A stretch of DNA of 64,000 nt, taken from contig NC_088930.1 of assembly GCF_038396675.1 (NCBI RefSeq), positions 37,078,501 to 37,142,500 of the forward strand. The letters are read 5' to 3'. A model generated the notes under the pieces. That model saw nothing but the letters and a program-made list of their open reading frames with translations. It was not told the DNA's origin and searched no databases. Below are positions 52,709 through 63,831 of this stretch, in pieces (position 1 is the stretch's first letter; every line of letters begins with the position of its first letter). The stretch is from Hydra vulgaris. Lineage: Eukaryota; Cnidaria; Hydrozoa; Anthoathecata; Hydridae. A program made the position numbers and the translations under genes.

Positions 52709-52942
52709 TGTAGCGTTAGTTTGCTAACGCAGTACCCAGTTGGTTTTCTTAATTTCATAAATATAAAAGAGAAAGCGCTCTTTTCGCTCTCTCTTGCGTT
52801 ATTATTACTACGTGTGCCTTGGCGTATTCACTTGGCGCGATCCAAAGTTTTATTGTATATAACGAGTCGCATCTTGAAGAAATATATTGTAAAGTAATCT
52901 TATCTACGTGATTTATTACTAGAGTCTCTTCTAAACTCTTTA
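52709..52942 (+). repeat. 5' LTR of the BEL/Pao element
   Basis: It begins TGTAGCGTTAG and ends CTCTTTA. It includes a hairpin-like agagaaagcgctcttttcgc stretch near 52768. The primer-binding site TGGAGCCCAAGAT follows immediately. Confidence 0.93.
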
Positions 52943-53273
52943 TGGAGCCCAAGATTTAAAAGATAATTGAAGATTTAACTAGCTAAGTTGTTTTTATTTT
53001 TATCAATTATTTTGAAAGTTGATTTTTTTTTTAGATTTATGATAAGACTACTACGGATTATTATATATTAATTTACGTGAAATTGGTGATGTTCTTTGTG
53101 GAGAATACGATTTACGTTTAAAGAATTACGTTTAAAGACCAAGTTACCAGCTAAGTGATTTTATTATTTGAGATTTACGTTTGTGCTTAATGACTTTAGG
53201 CTATATTTAAGTTAACATATCGTATGTATGAGAAAATTAGATTAAATTATATTAAGGTCAAATTAGACAAGAT

Positions 53274-54962
53274 TTGCGATATCCTTTTGCGAGAATTAAG
53301 ATTTTAGATGATGAAATTTCAATTTTGATTGATGACGCGGATGAGTTACAAATTAACGATGATTTAGCTATTGACTTAACATTAAGCTTCAAAAGAGAGA
53401 ATTCTAAAATAAACAATTTTTTAAATAAATTTTCTATGAAATCTAACGACGATGCGAGTTCTACAGTAACATTTAAAAGTAATAAAAGGATTAACCTATC
53501 AACCTTGAAAATTGAAGCATTTGACGGTAATCGGGAAAATTGGCAACCCTTTTGGGAAAATTTCGGCTGTGCTATAAATAAAAATGATGACCTAAGTAAT
53601 ATTCAAAAAATGACTTATTTAAGGAACTTGGTTCAAGGACAGGCATATTCAGCAATTAATGGTCTGTCGCTTTCTAACGATAATTATATTATAGCTTTAG
53701 ATATTTTAAAACAAAGATTTTCGAATAAACAATTGACAGTTTCTTTTTATATAAAAAAACTATTAAAGCTTGAACGCATTAACAATATTAAAAATTTAAG
53801 TTCTTTGCGAAATCTTCTAGATACAGTGGAAATTCAGATACGTAGTCTAGAAAATATTGGTGTTAATTCTTTGATGTATGGGTCTTTACTTGTCCCAATA
53901 ATACTTGAAAAGCTTCCAGAGGAGCTCAATTTAATTATTAGTCGTAAATTAGATGAAGATGGAAACTGGGAAATTAAAGATGTGCTCGATATTTTAAAAT
54001 CTGCGTTAAGAGCGCGAGAACACATTAATTCTTCTAACACAGATACTTTACCTTTCACTGCCAGTACGTTTCATTTGAGTGATAATCCGAATAGTAAATA
54101 CGATAAGAAAACTTATATTTATAAGAGAAATGACTCTTATTCACCTGTGTGTTTATTTTGCGATAATAACCACAAGTCGCATCAGTGTAAATTAGTAACT
54201 AACATTACGGCCAGGAAAAAGATTTTAAGTGATAAAAAATGTTGTCTTTGTTGTCTTAGTAATAAACATTATAGCAATAAGTGTTCATCAAAATTAAAAT
54301 GTTTTAAATGCAATCGTTTTCATCATGTATCTATTTGTGATAGTGACAATAGAGATAAACATAATAACAACAAAGACGGCGAGTTGACTTCAGTACCGAG
54401 TACATCTTTTCTTTCTGCTTTTAAATCTGTTCTTCAACCTACTGAAACCGTATTGTTACAAACAGTATTAGCTACTGTTAAAAATCAAGATTATTCCAGA
54501 TTTGCTACATGTCGAATTTTATTTGACAATTGTTCGCAGCTAAGCTACGTTACTCCTGAGACTTGTGCCAAACTTAATCTAAAACGTATTAATAGTAAAG
54601 AAATAAACATTAAAATATTTGGGCACGGTAGCATTTCTGAAGTCTTAGATAGAGTGAGAGTTTCTATTAAAAGTATTTATGGTTATTTTATAAGTATTGA
54701 ATGTTTTGTAAAGGATATATGTTCCCCTTTAAGTGGGCAGCATATTAATATAGCATGTAATAATTTTAAACATCTTAAGGGTCTTAGATTAGCCGATTAT
54801 AATAATACTAAAGAAAATTTATCAGTTGATATTTTAATAGGTGCAAATTTTTATTGGAAATTTATGGAAAATTCTATTATTAGTGGAGCTACTGGTCCCG
54901 TAGCGATTAAATCTAAATTAGGATATTTAATAAGCGGTCCCGTGATGGTTAATAGGGATTAA
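53274..54962 (+). CDS. BEL/Pao Gag-protease polyprotein part
   Basis: A 562-codon open frame. Residues ~75-250 match the BEL Gag core (LSTLKIEAFDGNRENWQPFW, LVQGQAYSAINGL, LDILKQRFSNKQL). Zinc knuckles follow (CLFCDNNHKSHQC, then CCLCCLSNKHYSNKC and CFKCNRFHHVSIC). The aspartic protease domain is in the last 160 residues (CRILFDNCSQLSYV, VDILIGANFYWKFM). The family's active-site D-[ST]-G reads D-N-C here, which should abolish protease activity. No ATG was required near its first codon, since the frame opens at 53274 with a non-ATG codon; the true start may be further inside. The stop at 54960 interrupts the expected continuation into RT. Confidence 0.9.
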   Translation: MRYPFARIKILDDEISILIDDADELQINDDLAIDLTLSFKRENSKINNFLNKFSMKSNDDASSTVTFKSNKRINLSTLKIEAFDGNRENWQPFWENFGCAINKNDDLSNIQKMTYLRNLVQGQAYSAINGLSLSNDNYIIALDILKQRFSNKQLTVSFYIKKLLKLERINNIKNLSSLRNLLDTVEIQIRSLENIGVNSLMYGSLLVPIILEKLPEELNLIISRKLDEDGNWEIKDVLDILKSALRAREHINSSNTDTLPFTASTFHLSDNPNSKYDKKTYIYKRNDSYSPVCLFCDNNHKSHQCKLVTNITARKKILSDKKCCLCCLSNKHYSNKCSSKLKCFKCNRFHHVSICDSDNRDKHNNNKDGELTSVPSTSFLSAFKSVLQPTETVLLQTVLATVKNQDYSRFATCRILFDNCSQLSYVTPETCAKLNLKRINSKEINIKIFGHGSISEVLDRVRVSIKSIYGYFISIECFVKDICSPLSGQHINIACNNFKHLKGLRLADYNNTKENLSVDILIGANFYWKFMENSIISGATGPVAIKSKLGYLISGPVMVNRD

Positions 54963-55700
54963 ATTGATAATTCAACTGTTTTAACTTCTCACGTTTTGAA
55001 GGTTGCGTCTGATTTTAATAGGGAACAAAATTTATATGGTATAAAGACTTATTTGATTTATACAATAATAATTTAAAAAATGCTGATTTATGTGTTTATC
55101 GATTGTGTCGAGTTTTGTTTGGTGTAACCTTTCTCCTTTCTTTTTATCTGCGACCTTAATTAATCACGCTAAACATTATGCTGCGAACGATTTTGATTTT
55201 AGCAAGAAATTAATTCAATCGTTACATGTTGATGATTTAAATACAAGTTTCGATTCAGTATCCAAAGGACTTATGTTTTATAATAAAGCAAAATCGTGTT
55301 TAAGAGAAGGAAACTTTTATCTTAGAAAATTCGAGTCAAATTCAACGGAGCTTAATAGTTTAATCAAAGAGAACAATCCAACCTCAAGTGACATAACCAA
55401 AGTTCTTGGCTTAAAATGGGATAAAATTGAAGATAACTTTATTTTTTCCTTTCAGGATTTATTATATTTAGTGGACAATAAACCTACTAAAAGAAGTATT
55501 CTTAGATTCATTGCAAGTTTTTATGATCCTTTGGGATTAGTGAATCCTATTATTGTAAGATATTGTTTCAATCGATTTGTAAGTTAAAGTTGGAATTCAC
55601 TTATAGGAGATGATATCTTGATTGAATGGAACGATATTATTAATGATTTAAGTTCAGTACCTTTTATTTGTGTTCCAAGATGGTAAAGTAAGTGTGTAGA
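54963..55700 (+). pseudogene. BEL/Pao reverse transcriptase, N-terminal half deleted
   Basis: After the stop at 54960 the frame continues briefly (TVLTSHVLKVASDFNREQNL), as expected before RT. It then jumps to the second half of the RT: YRLCRVLFGV (about 55096) and, in another frame, LSATLINHAKHYAANDF. The catalytic box reads LHVDDLN, followed by KAKSCLREGNFYLRKFESNS, SSDITKVLGLKWD and RSILRFIASFYDPLGLVNPI. The fingers and the first catalytic Asp are gone, so the enzyme cannot be functional. Confidence 0.85.
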
Positions 55701-56514
55701 CAACATCCAAAATATTAAATTTGAGTTATACGGTTTTTGCGATGCGAGCCTAAAAGCGTATGGGTGTTGTATTTATTTAAGAAGTAGCGCTAAGGGAATT
55801 GCGAATTTTTGTCTAGTTACTTCTAAATCCAGAGTTTTTCCTTTGCTTAAAAATACTATTCCTAAGTTAGAATTAAGGGCAATGTTATTATTAGCTAATT
55901 TGTTTTTAGTTGTATACAAAGAATTATTTTGTGTTTTAAATATTTCTTGCGTCAAGTTATTTTCTAATTCTATTATTTGTCTTAATTGGGTAAACAATGT
56001 AAATAAAAAATATGAAGCATTTGTTCAGAAACGCTTAAAAAAAATTCGTTCTTTGTATGATATCAATTTTTGGAGTTATATTGAAAGTGAAAGAAATCTC
56101 GCGGATATTATATCTCGCGGATGTAGATTTAGTACCTTTCAAAATAATGACCTCCGGTTTAAAGGTCCAAGTTTTCTATTCAATGATTTTGTTTTATGGC
56201 CTTCATTTGATTTAAGCAAGCAAGGAGATTCTCTGTCTGAAGTCGCAACTTTAATTACTTCAGAACATTTGATAATAAATTTAGATTTTATGAATATCAA
56301 GAATTTTAAAACATACGATCGTCTTCTTAAGGTTACAGCTTTAGTTTTACGTTTTGTTAGTATCATTAAAAAAGAATTCAATAATGATTTTTATAAAATA
56401 ACTACTTTAGAATTAAATAATGCGGAATTGTTGTGGATTAAATTTATTCAGAAAAGTATATTTTTCTCTTTTTTGTTGGTTGCGAGCCTTGCAACCAACA
56501 AAAAAGAGATTTAG
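55700..56514 (+). pseudogene. BEL/Pao RNase H domain and linker
   Basis: It reads ELYGFCDASLKAYGCCIYLR (first catalytic Asp), KSRVFPLLKNTIPKLELRAM (catalytic Glu), then FSNSIICLNWVNNVNKKYEA and WSYIESERNLADIISRGCRF (final Asp). The frame changes near 55843 in the track of the domain and ends at a TAG (56512-56514) created right after a perfect inverted duplication (56466-56508). Confidence 0.85.
56466..56508. repeat. 18-bp perfect hairpin, 7-nt loop, at a frame break in the BEL pol gene
   Basis: ctcttttttgttggttgc (56466-56483) is exactly inverted at 56491-56508 around gagcctt. The pol frame is lost here and resumes at 56513 with LGFFTVDELIRCQGRLSNA. Confidence 0.92.
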
Positions 56515-57814
56515 GATTTTTTACTGTTGATGAATTAATTCGTTGTCAAGGTCGTCTTAGTAATGCGCCAATTCCCTTTGATTCTAAATTTCCTATATAC
56601 TTACTTAATAAGAGTTACCTTTCAAATTTAATCATTTTACATTACCATTATATTACTAAACATGGTGGTGTTAAAGAAACACTAAATGAATTAAGAACTA
56701 AGTTTTGGTTGACAAAAGCTCGTAGTCTAATTAAGACTATAATTAGAAATTGTTACAATTGCAGAAGATTTGACAGTAAACCCTATAAGTATCTAAATTC
56801 TCCGTCTCTGCCCTTATCGAGAGTTAGTGATAAATATGCATTTAAGTACGTTGGAGTAGATCTTTGCGGTCCAATTATGATTAAAAATATTTATGAATCT
56901 AATATGATGTATGAAGCGTGGATATTTGTTGTTGCATGTTGCAGTACACGTTTTCTTTATTTAGATTTAGTGCCCGATTGTTCAGCGGAAGCTTGCATTC
57001 GCGGTCTTCGACGCTTTATTAGTCGCTTTGGCGCACCCTTACAATTCATAAGTGATAATGGTTCTAACTTCTCTGCGGAAGAAACTCAAAGCTTCACGAC
57101 GTATACGATGGTGTTTTTACGTTCCAGCAGCTCCTTGGTGGGGAGGGATATTCGAAAGAATGATCCGAACCACCAAGAGAGTAATTTAAAAAGTGCTTGG
57201 AACATCAAGAGTAACTTACGAAGAAATGACTAAAATTCTGGCTGAAATTGTTGTTACTATAAATAAACCGGCCGATTATATTTCTTAACGATGTACCTGG
57301 TGACGAACCACTAACCCCAAATCATCTCGTGTTTAGGAGGAAATTACATTTAGAATCAGTGAATCTTAATAACTTTTTACCTACAGACCACGGCGATGAT
57401 AAACAAAACTATTTACACCAAAAAGCAATTTTGGATTTCAATTAGCATATTTGGAAAGAAGAATATATAACAAGTTTACGAGAATTGCATAAAAGCGTGA
57501 CACATCGAAGTTGGGGATTTCAAATGAAAGTTGGCGATGTTGTGATAATCGACGATCCAAAGGTTCCACGTTCAGTGTGGAAAATGGGCGTTACACAAAG
57601 GTTACGATATTCAAATGATGGTCAAGTACGTGCTGCCGAAATACGTGTCATCTCTGGTGATAGATCTGTTATTAAAAGAACAGCAAATAAACTTTATCTG
57701 TTAGAAAGACATTACGATATTAAAGAACAATCAACTCAAGTAACATTTGTGAAAGAAAAAAACATTAATATTTTAATAAACAATTTGAAAGTGCCGGCCG
57801 CAGTGTTGCGTTAG
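56512..57814 (+). pseudogene. BEL/Pao integrase, frameshifted
   Basis: It starts with FFTVDELIRCQGRLSNA. A HHCC zinc finger follows (LHYHYITKHGG, CYNCRRF). The catalytic Asp residues are in KYVGVDLCGPI and FISDNGSNF. The Glu is in WWGGIFERMIRTTKR in a shifted frame (about 57135-57175). After further breaks (VPGDEPLTPNHLVFRRKLHL, 57290) the C-terminal domain is open from 57485 to the stop at 57812-57814: MKVGDVVIIDDPKVPRSVWK, GQVRAAEIRVISGD. Key residues are visible but spread over at least three frames. Confidence 0.88.
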
Positions 57815-58039
57815 TTCGCTAACGCAGCAGCCAGTTGGTTTTCTTGATTTTATATATACATAAAAGAAAGCGCTCTTTTCGCTCTCTCTCTTGCGTTATT
57901 ATTACTACGTGCGACTTGGCGTATTCACTTGGCGCGATCCAAGGTTTTATTGTATATAACGAGTCCTATCTTGAAGAAATATATTGTAAAGTAATCTTAT
58001 CTACGTGATTTATTACTAGAGTCCCTTCTAAACTCTTAA
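57804..58039 (+). repeat. 3' LTR of the BEL/Pao element
   Basis: It begins TGTTGCGTTAG and ends CTCTTAA, collinear with the 5' LTR. It starts about 10 bp after the integrase stop codon, overlapping no coding sequence. Confidence 0.93.
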
Positions 58040-58044
58040 CAAGC

Positions 58045-58738
58045 ACTCAAATTTACAATTTTTATCGTGAACTTTGCTTTACTTGGCATTGCGGCAAATC
58101 ACTAAATCCAACTTTACTAAATCAAACAATACCTTTTACAAAATTTAACTTGAATTTGTATTGGATAACAATCCATTAATATACCTACAAATATTAGTAA
58201 TTTCAAATAAGTATAATCAAAGTATAAAACTCCTTAAACTACAAGGAAATAATTCTTACCTAATTCTTTCCTTAAAAAAAAATAATTCTCAAATTAATGA
58301 CACTAGTCATATTTGTTAACGATTTAGATGAGATTTTATTTATTGGCGCATTCCTACAAAAGATTTTTACTGTTATTCAAAGGACTTTTAAGGAACCTTT
58401 CATAAGATGTTTCTCTGACTGCCCCTCCAACCGTTTTATGTGTCAATTATTTTAGTTAACTTATCTAAATTTTTATATTTTTTTATGTAGGTATCTTTAT
58501 AAAAGCTATTCAACCATTTTTTAACATTTTCATGCATTTTTACAGTAGTTTATACCTTAGAAAATGCTGACATTTTCACGCAATGCCTAAGTCAAGTCAA
58601 ACCACGCTTTAAATAGCAAATCAATATTCTGGTCTATAAAATGAAAATGATAGTTTAGCAATAAAACCATTATAACAAAAATTGTTGGTATTAATAGTAG
58701 AACTCTTATATAACTATTATTTTGAAAATAGTGAACGA
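58045..58738. other. AT-rich stretch without gene
   Basis: Nothing recognised on either strand. Confidence 0.5.
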
Positions 58739-59095
58739 ATATCGCAGTAATCATTACCGTTTTGAGGTATAAGTAGCAAAAAACTAACAAAATTTAAACT
58801 AAAACTGCCATAAATCTTCAACCAGTTGAATAATCCGGCTGAAATTTTATCCAGAGTTTAGCGTGGCCATATGCTACATTTCAAAAAAATTTATCAAATT
58901 AAAAAATGTGGTTCTCATTTTACAGGTGTTTTTATTATCGCACTATAAAGTCAAAGTTTCACTTAATTTAATTAACATTCAAATTAAATTATTTTCCGCG
59001 GACAAAATTTACATCAAAGGATACCTCGATGTTGACCATATAAGTAGCGTTCTTGGTTCAGCTAGGTTGGCATTATCAGGAGTTGTGCTAACCGA
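58739..59095 (+). repeat. Unclassified ~350-bp dispersed repeat, copy 2
   Basis: It matches 49609-49956 in reverse orientation, with conserved blocks taagtagcaaaaaactaa, aactaaaactgccataaat, tcgcactataaagtcaaa, ttaaattattttccgcggac and cagctaggttggcattatca. Similarity ends at ..gtgct.accg. No coding sense. Confidence 0.85.
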
Positions 59096-59849
59096 TATGA
59101 TTTAGTATGCTGTGATCAGTGTCATTTTCGAGGGTTCAAAGCCACCCTATAGCATAATACATTTTTTAGAATTTCTTTATTCTTGCTCTCAGAGCCAGCC
59201 AAGAGGGGGGTGCAAGCGGCGCAGTCACACAATGCTCCGCGATTCCGAAGAGCCCGCGCTTCGAAAGGTCCATTGCATTTGGACTTAACATCAGACATAA
59301 CAAAGTTGGTTTATCTTTTCGATTTATGTAAAAAACATGTAAATTATTAACAAAGTAACAACAATGTTTAAAAAACGCATGCACACTATATATGTTTTTT
59401 GAACCATTGTGTATTTCATATACAATAGAATTAAAAAAAACCTTTTATTTTTGATTAAAAAACAAGCTTTTTGAAATTCTACTAAAAGTGTTCTACTTTT
59501 ATAGTTTATGATAAAAATGTACTATTTTTATAATTTTCGACTAAAAGTATTCTGTTTTTATAAATAAATAAAAAAAAAGGTTCTATTTTTATAATTTACG
59601 ATAATAAAAAAACGTTTTAAAAACTTTTAAAAATTTAAAAAAATCTTATGGTGTTGTTCTTTATAATAGCCATAAATGCTTTAAGAAAGTTCCAAAAATA
59701 ACTTCTACGGAAAGAGATGCTTAACGAAAGTATACGCGTGTCTATGATAAATTAAAAAAGAAAAGAAAAAGAGAAGAAGCTGCAGCAAAACAAAGAGACA
59801 GTCTAGCATAATTTTTAAAACTAATGATTATTATCATATACCTAGTACC

Positions 59850-60811
59850 ATATTAATGATGGTGAAAGCGACAATTCAACAAAAGGATTGAAGTTGATGA
59901 AGCAGAGGGAAACGTAAACAAAGAAGACTTCTTATCGATATCAAATAAACAACATGAATCAGTGAAAAGTTTCCAGCTTCAAAACAATCAAGATATCAAC
60001 GAAGATGACATAACTATCACCATCAATGATCTTGACACTTGGCTGAAAATATAAGTGATAAAATTAGAATGACAATTATACAAAATGATGTAATACAAGT
60101 GAAAAATTACGATTTTCCTAAAGATTATAAAAATAGACGTTTTTCTGAATGCTATTATTTAAGAAAATTAACAAATGGGGAATAACACAAACGAAAGTAG
60201 TAATTATATTCCAAAACTAAGGACTCCACATTCTGTTATGCATGTAAATTATTCTCATCAAATACCGCTGTTCTCTGTTGAAATGGATTAAATGATTGGG
60301 TACATTTAAGTTCGCGATTGTTGATAATGCGGTTAATTGATTTGCAAGAAGATTTAAACCCTATAAAGAACATGAAACATTGTATGGTTTCTCATATAGT
60401 TTGGATAATATTAAAAACATGAGTGAAGATAAACTTCTAAAATATTGTAAAGATATATATATGACATTGCAAGATGATATTGATGTGATTGATTTATGAA
60501 ATCAAAATCTGTCGTCGAGTTTTGCCTTCCAACTTCAGAATATTGCAAATACTGCAATATTTGTTAAAAAATAATCTATTTGAGTTAAATCCTTATTTCG
60601 TTACTGCGCTTAAAATTATACTAACTTTACCAATTACAGTCGCTTCAGCAGAAAGATCTTTTTCAAGATTAAAATTAATAAAAAAAAGTCTGAAGTCTAC
60701 CATAAGCCTAGAAAGATTTACTTCATTAGCAATATATCTATAGAATCAGAAAATGCCAAAAAAAATTTCGATTATATCATCTCCAAATTTGCCATAAAGC
60801 ACGCTAGGAAA
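59850..60811 (+). pseudogene. hAT transposase remnant with dimerisation domain
   Basis: The N-terminal pieces (EVDEAEGNVNKEDFLSISNK at ~59890; KNYDFPKDYKNRRFSECYYL at ~60105) resemble the TTF-type zinc-finger region that precedes ZMYM-like hAT transposases. The catalytic core is missing. The C-terminal dimerisation domain is clear: FVTALKIILTLPITVASAER then SFSRLKLIKKSLKSTISLER (60594-60710), ending IISKFAIKHARK at a TAA near 60811. Many stops precede it. Confidence 0.75.
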
Positions 60812-61072
60812 TAAATTTGGAATTCTTTGTATTAAATATATCTATATTTTTTCAATATAATTCTATTTTTTGTAGTTTGATTTATTAAAGAAAATTTTGA
60901 TGACTGAAATGTTAGTTCACTTGTTTATAATATTTTTAGTGACTTATAATTATACTATTTTTAGAGCCATTTTTCAACCTGTACTTAAATTTAGTCCACA
61001 TATAAACAATATGTGTAAAAAATCATATATGTGTACATATATGATTTTTTACACATATATGTACACATATAT

Positions 61073-61117
61073 GAGGCCTTAATATTATTATATGTACTAT
61101 AATAATATTAAGGCCTC
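61073..61117. repeat. 20-bp perfect hairpin, 5-nt loop
   Basis: gaggccttaatattattata (61073-61092) is exactly inverted at 61098-61117 around tgtac. Immediately upstream, 61020-61072 is built of catatatg/gtacac palindromic words. Confidence 0.92.
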
Positions 61118-61317
61118 GCAAGGTTATCCTGCACCGGGCCCCGCATTTGTTCGGGCCGGCCGTTCTTGCCCTATATATTTATTGCAAAAATATATATAGC
61201 AAAAAAGGCTTCTAATAGTAAAAATAAAACTTTAAAGTTTTATCATATTATGCATATATTATACTTGATCTTCCATATACGTCCGCATACTTAATTTATA
61301 CTGAAGGCAAGATCGAT

Positions 61318-61683
61318 AAGTCTGTTTTTTCAAAGAAATGAACTTTGTAAACTAAATTTGAAATTGAACAAAAACTAAAAACTTTAAGATTGGCCCATAA
61401 TACCTTACATGCTACCTATAAATACCTACTTGATTTCAGGTAAAGATATTGTGTGTGGAATATTAATTTTTTTGATAACCTTTGAAACTTGTGTCACGGG
61501 ACACATGTTTTCTGTGACACAAGTTTTGACTAAAAATTTAGGATTCTATTAATAATGTCTTTACTTAAAGTTAAATAGATATTTATATGTAGTATGTAAG
61601 GTATTATTGCCCAATTATAAACGCTTTTAGTTTTGTTTTTGAATTTAGTTTACAAAGGTCGTTCTTTTTGAAAAACAAGACTT
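61318..61683. mobile_element. 366-bp fold-back element
   Basis: Nearly the whole interval is one imperfect palindrome. The outer arms pair aagtctg.ttttcaaa with its inverse, then tttgtaaactaaat, acaaaaactaaaaa, then ccataataccttacatgcta. The centre is a tight hairpin aacttgtgtcac..gtgacacaagtt (61488-61531). It has no coding capacity and resembles a MITE or fold-back element. Confidence 0.85.
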
Positions 61684-61689
61684 TTCAAT

Positions 61690-62640
61690 CCTAAAGATTT
61701 CTTAGATGTAAGCAGTGAAGTTAAAGTTGCTTTGTATTTTTTGAATCGACTTTATGTGGTGATAACAGGAATCAGTACAATTTGCGTAAATTTATATGCA
61801 GTAATTAGCAGTTATTATCTAATTAAAATTTAATTGTTAATAATTAAGTTTTAATTAATAAATATCTTATTAAAACTTAATTGTTTGTTTTGTTAGAATA
61901 ATATCATCATGCATGAATAAATCTGTGGCGCGATATTTTGGTGCTAAAATAATAAAATAAAATTTTCATAAAGAAAAGTATGTTAGCAAAAAATCCAATC
62001 CATTTTTGTTTGAAAAACAATGCATAGAAACATCTAGTTTTGATTTTATTTAAAGACTCCATTTTTGTGTAATATGAGCATGCTCAAATTACTCGGTGTT
62101 TTTCATTAAAATTACCTGGTTTAAAGTCCTAAAATAGCAGTGGTTTTAATTGCTTTTTTAATAAAAACAAAACACAGCAAAAAATTTTATTATTTTAACT
62201 ATACTAAATATTCTGTATTTTAAATTTAAAAAATTTGAATATTTATCGTTTAAAGGTTTGAATTAATAAAATTGAAAAAATAACAAACTAATTTTTGCGG
62301 AAAACATAGTAGTATTGTTTCAACAAAAAGCGGCCTAAAATTGGATCTTTTAATGATAAGTTTTGTTAATAATGAATCATTATATTCCAAAAACTGATGC
62401 TATTTTTTTGAGCTAATTTAAAGTGCTCATATTACCAAGTGGTCTGGATAATATGAGCACTTTTGATAGTTTTCTAAAACCTCTGTGTTTTTAAGAAAAA
62501 ATTTCGGTTGCCCCAATATCTAAGTGAATCATGAGTAGGGATCCCTAAAAATTGTTTATTCGCAAAAATTTTGGATCCAGCATAATTATTTTTGAAAATA
62601 TATTTTAATTTCCGCCAAAGGTGCTCATATTACCCTAATC
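61690..62640. other. AT-rich stretch with repeated gctcatatta words
   Basis: No gene. The word aagtgctcatattacc and its inverse taatatgagcacttt form a hairpin at 62421-62466. Related gctcatattaccc recurs at 62624 and aatatgagcatgctc at 62070, suggesting pieces of a small element. Confidence 0.5.
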
Positions 62641-62643
62641 TAC

Positions 62644-62689
62644 CCTAAGATCTAATATATAATTACCCAATTATATATTAGATCTTAGG
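62644..62689. repeat. 21-bp perfect hairpin, 4-nt loop
   Basis: Arms 62644-62664 and 62669-62689 (cctaagatctaatatataat..) are exact reverse complements around accc. Confidence 0.92.
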
Positions 62690-62719
62690 CCCAATCATGC
62701 ATAAAATAAAACACCTAAA

Positions 62720-63610
62720 TAAAACTTGCTTAAAAATTCTACATCTTATTCGTTCATTCACAATTATATCAACTATGGCAATATTGTTTGGGCAAGCACA
62801 TACTTTTCAGTACTAAAAAAAATGTATGTTAAACAAAAGCAAGCGTGTCGAATTGTATACAATGCTAACAGATATACCCACACTGAACCATTATTCAGGG
62901 AAATCGGAGCTTTAAATATTTATGAACTGAACCTCTTCCAAAATTTATTATTTATGTTTCAATCGCAAAACAACTTGTTGCCAAAATACTTTGAGAATCA
63001 ATTTTCCACCATTGATCATAAATACCCAACGAAGTACTCTTTTCAAAACTTTAAAACTCCGAAGACTTTACTTTAAATAACTGACTTCTCTATCTTATCT
63101 CGAGGACGGCGGTTATGGAATTCGATCCTTAAAGAGGAAATAAAAAACACGAAGTCATCAAATCTCTTTAAAACAGCAGTCAAACAGCACCTATTTAGCT
63201 TAAGTGACGTCAACATACTCTCCTATTTTTAAAGATCAAATTAATAATAATTAACTAAAACGAGTTTATCTCTTTTGAATGACCACAAACGATGATATCA
63301 CAATACAAATAGTTTTTTTCTTTTTTCTTTTCTATACTCATCTATCAGATCGTTACGTACAAGGCTTTGTTTTTGGTTTATTTCTACTTAAGAATTTTAA
63401 TGATACGTTAATCTCACGTGAAACTTATTCCAAAGTTACAAATGAAAGGGGCCTGATGATAAGACTGCAGTTTTCTACTTGCTCCTGTCATTATTTTAAT
63501 TTTTTTTTATCTTATTTATTAATCTATACATATAAATATACTTTTATTTATAAATGTATTAAAGTTAAATTGTATGTAAAATAAATTGTGACGAAATAAA
63601 TTACAAAAAA
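62720..63610 (+). pseudogene. CR1/Jockey-type LINE 3' end with 3' UTR
   Basis: The frame 62726-63076 reads NYINYGNIVWASTYFSVLKK, KQKQACRIVYNANRYTHTEP and IGALNIYELNLFQNLLFMFQ, the C-terminal region of a LINE ORF2. After a stop the same frame continues ITDFSILSRGRRLWNSILKE and NLFKTAVKQHLFSLSDVNIL to a TAA near 63231. The 3' UTR shares a block with the LINE at 49957 (aggggc..gatgataag, then cttctacttgc in 49957 / ttctacttgctcctgtc here) and ends in an A-rich tail near 63600. It is truncated at its 5' side by the hairpin-rich region. Confidence 0.82.
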
Positions 63611-63831
63611 ATAAAAAAAAATAAAAATTACTTCATTCAGTGAAGCATTTTAATATCAGTTTAAACGTAGTTAAAAGAAAAGAAAAATTCTACTTCACAA
63701 AGTAAATAACAATTTATTTAATTACAAATATATAATAAATTATATATTTGTCTGATTTCGAATGAATATAATTAATCTTAATACTTTAACATCGTTTTTT
63801 AAACAGTTATTATATTATTGATATCAAAATA

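Larger units (their letters stand above)
52704..58044 (+). mobile_element. BEL/Pao LTR retrotransposon with both LTRs and 5-bp TSD
   Basis: Direct LTRs at 52709-52942 and 57804-58039 are flanked by CAAGC at 52704-52708 and 58040-58044, a 5-bp duplication as usual for BEL/Pao. The interior order is gag, protease, RT, RNase H, integrase, as in this superfamily. The LTRs differ at roughly 15-20 positions. Much of the RT is deleted and several frames are broken, so the copy is inactive. Confidence 0.95.
59190..61170 (+). mobile_element. Decayed hAT transposon
   Basis: GC-rich ends with hAT-like character bracket the gene remnants. The left end, near 59195-59275, has agaggggggtgcaagcggcg, then gcccgcgcttcg. 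The right end, near 61115-61170, has caccgggccccgcatt and gggccggccg, roughly the inverse. Exact termini and the 8-bp duplication could not be set. Confidence 0.55.
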
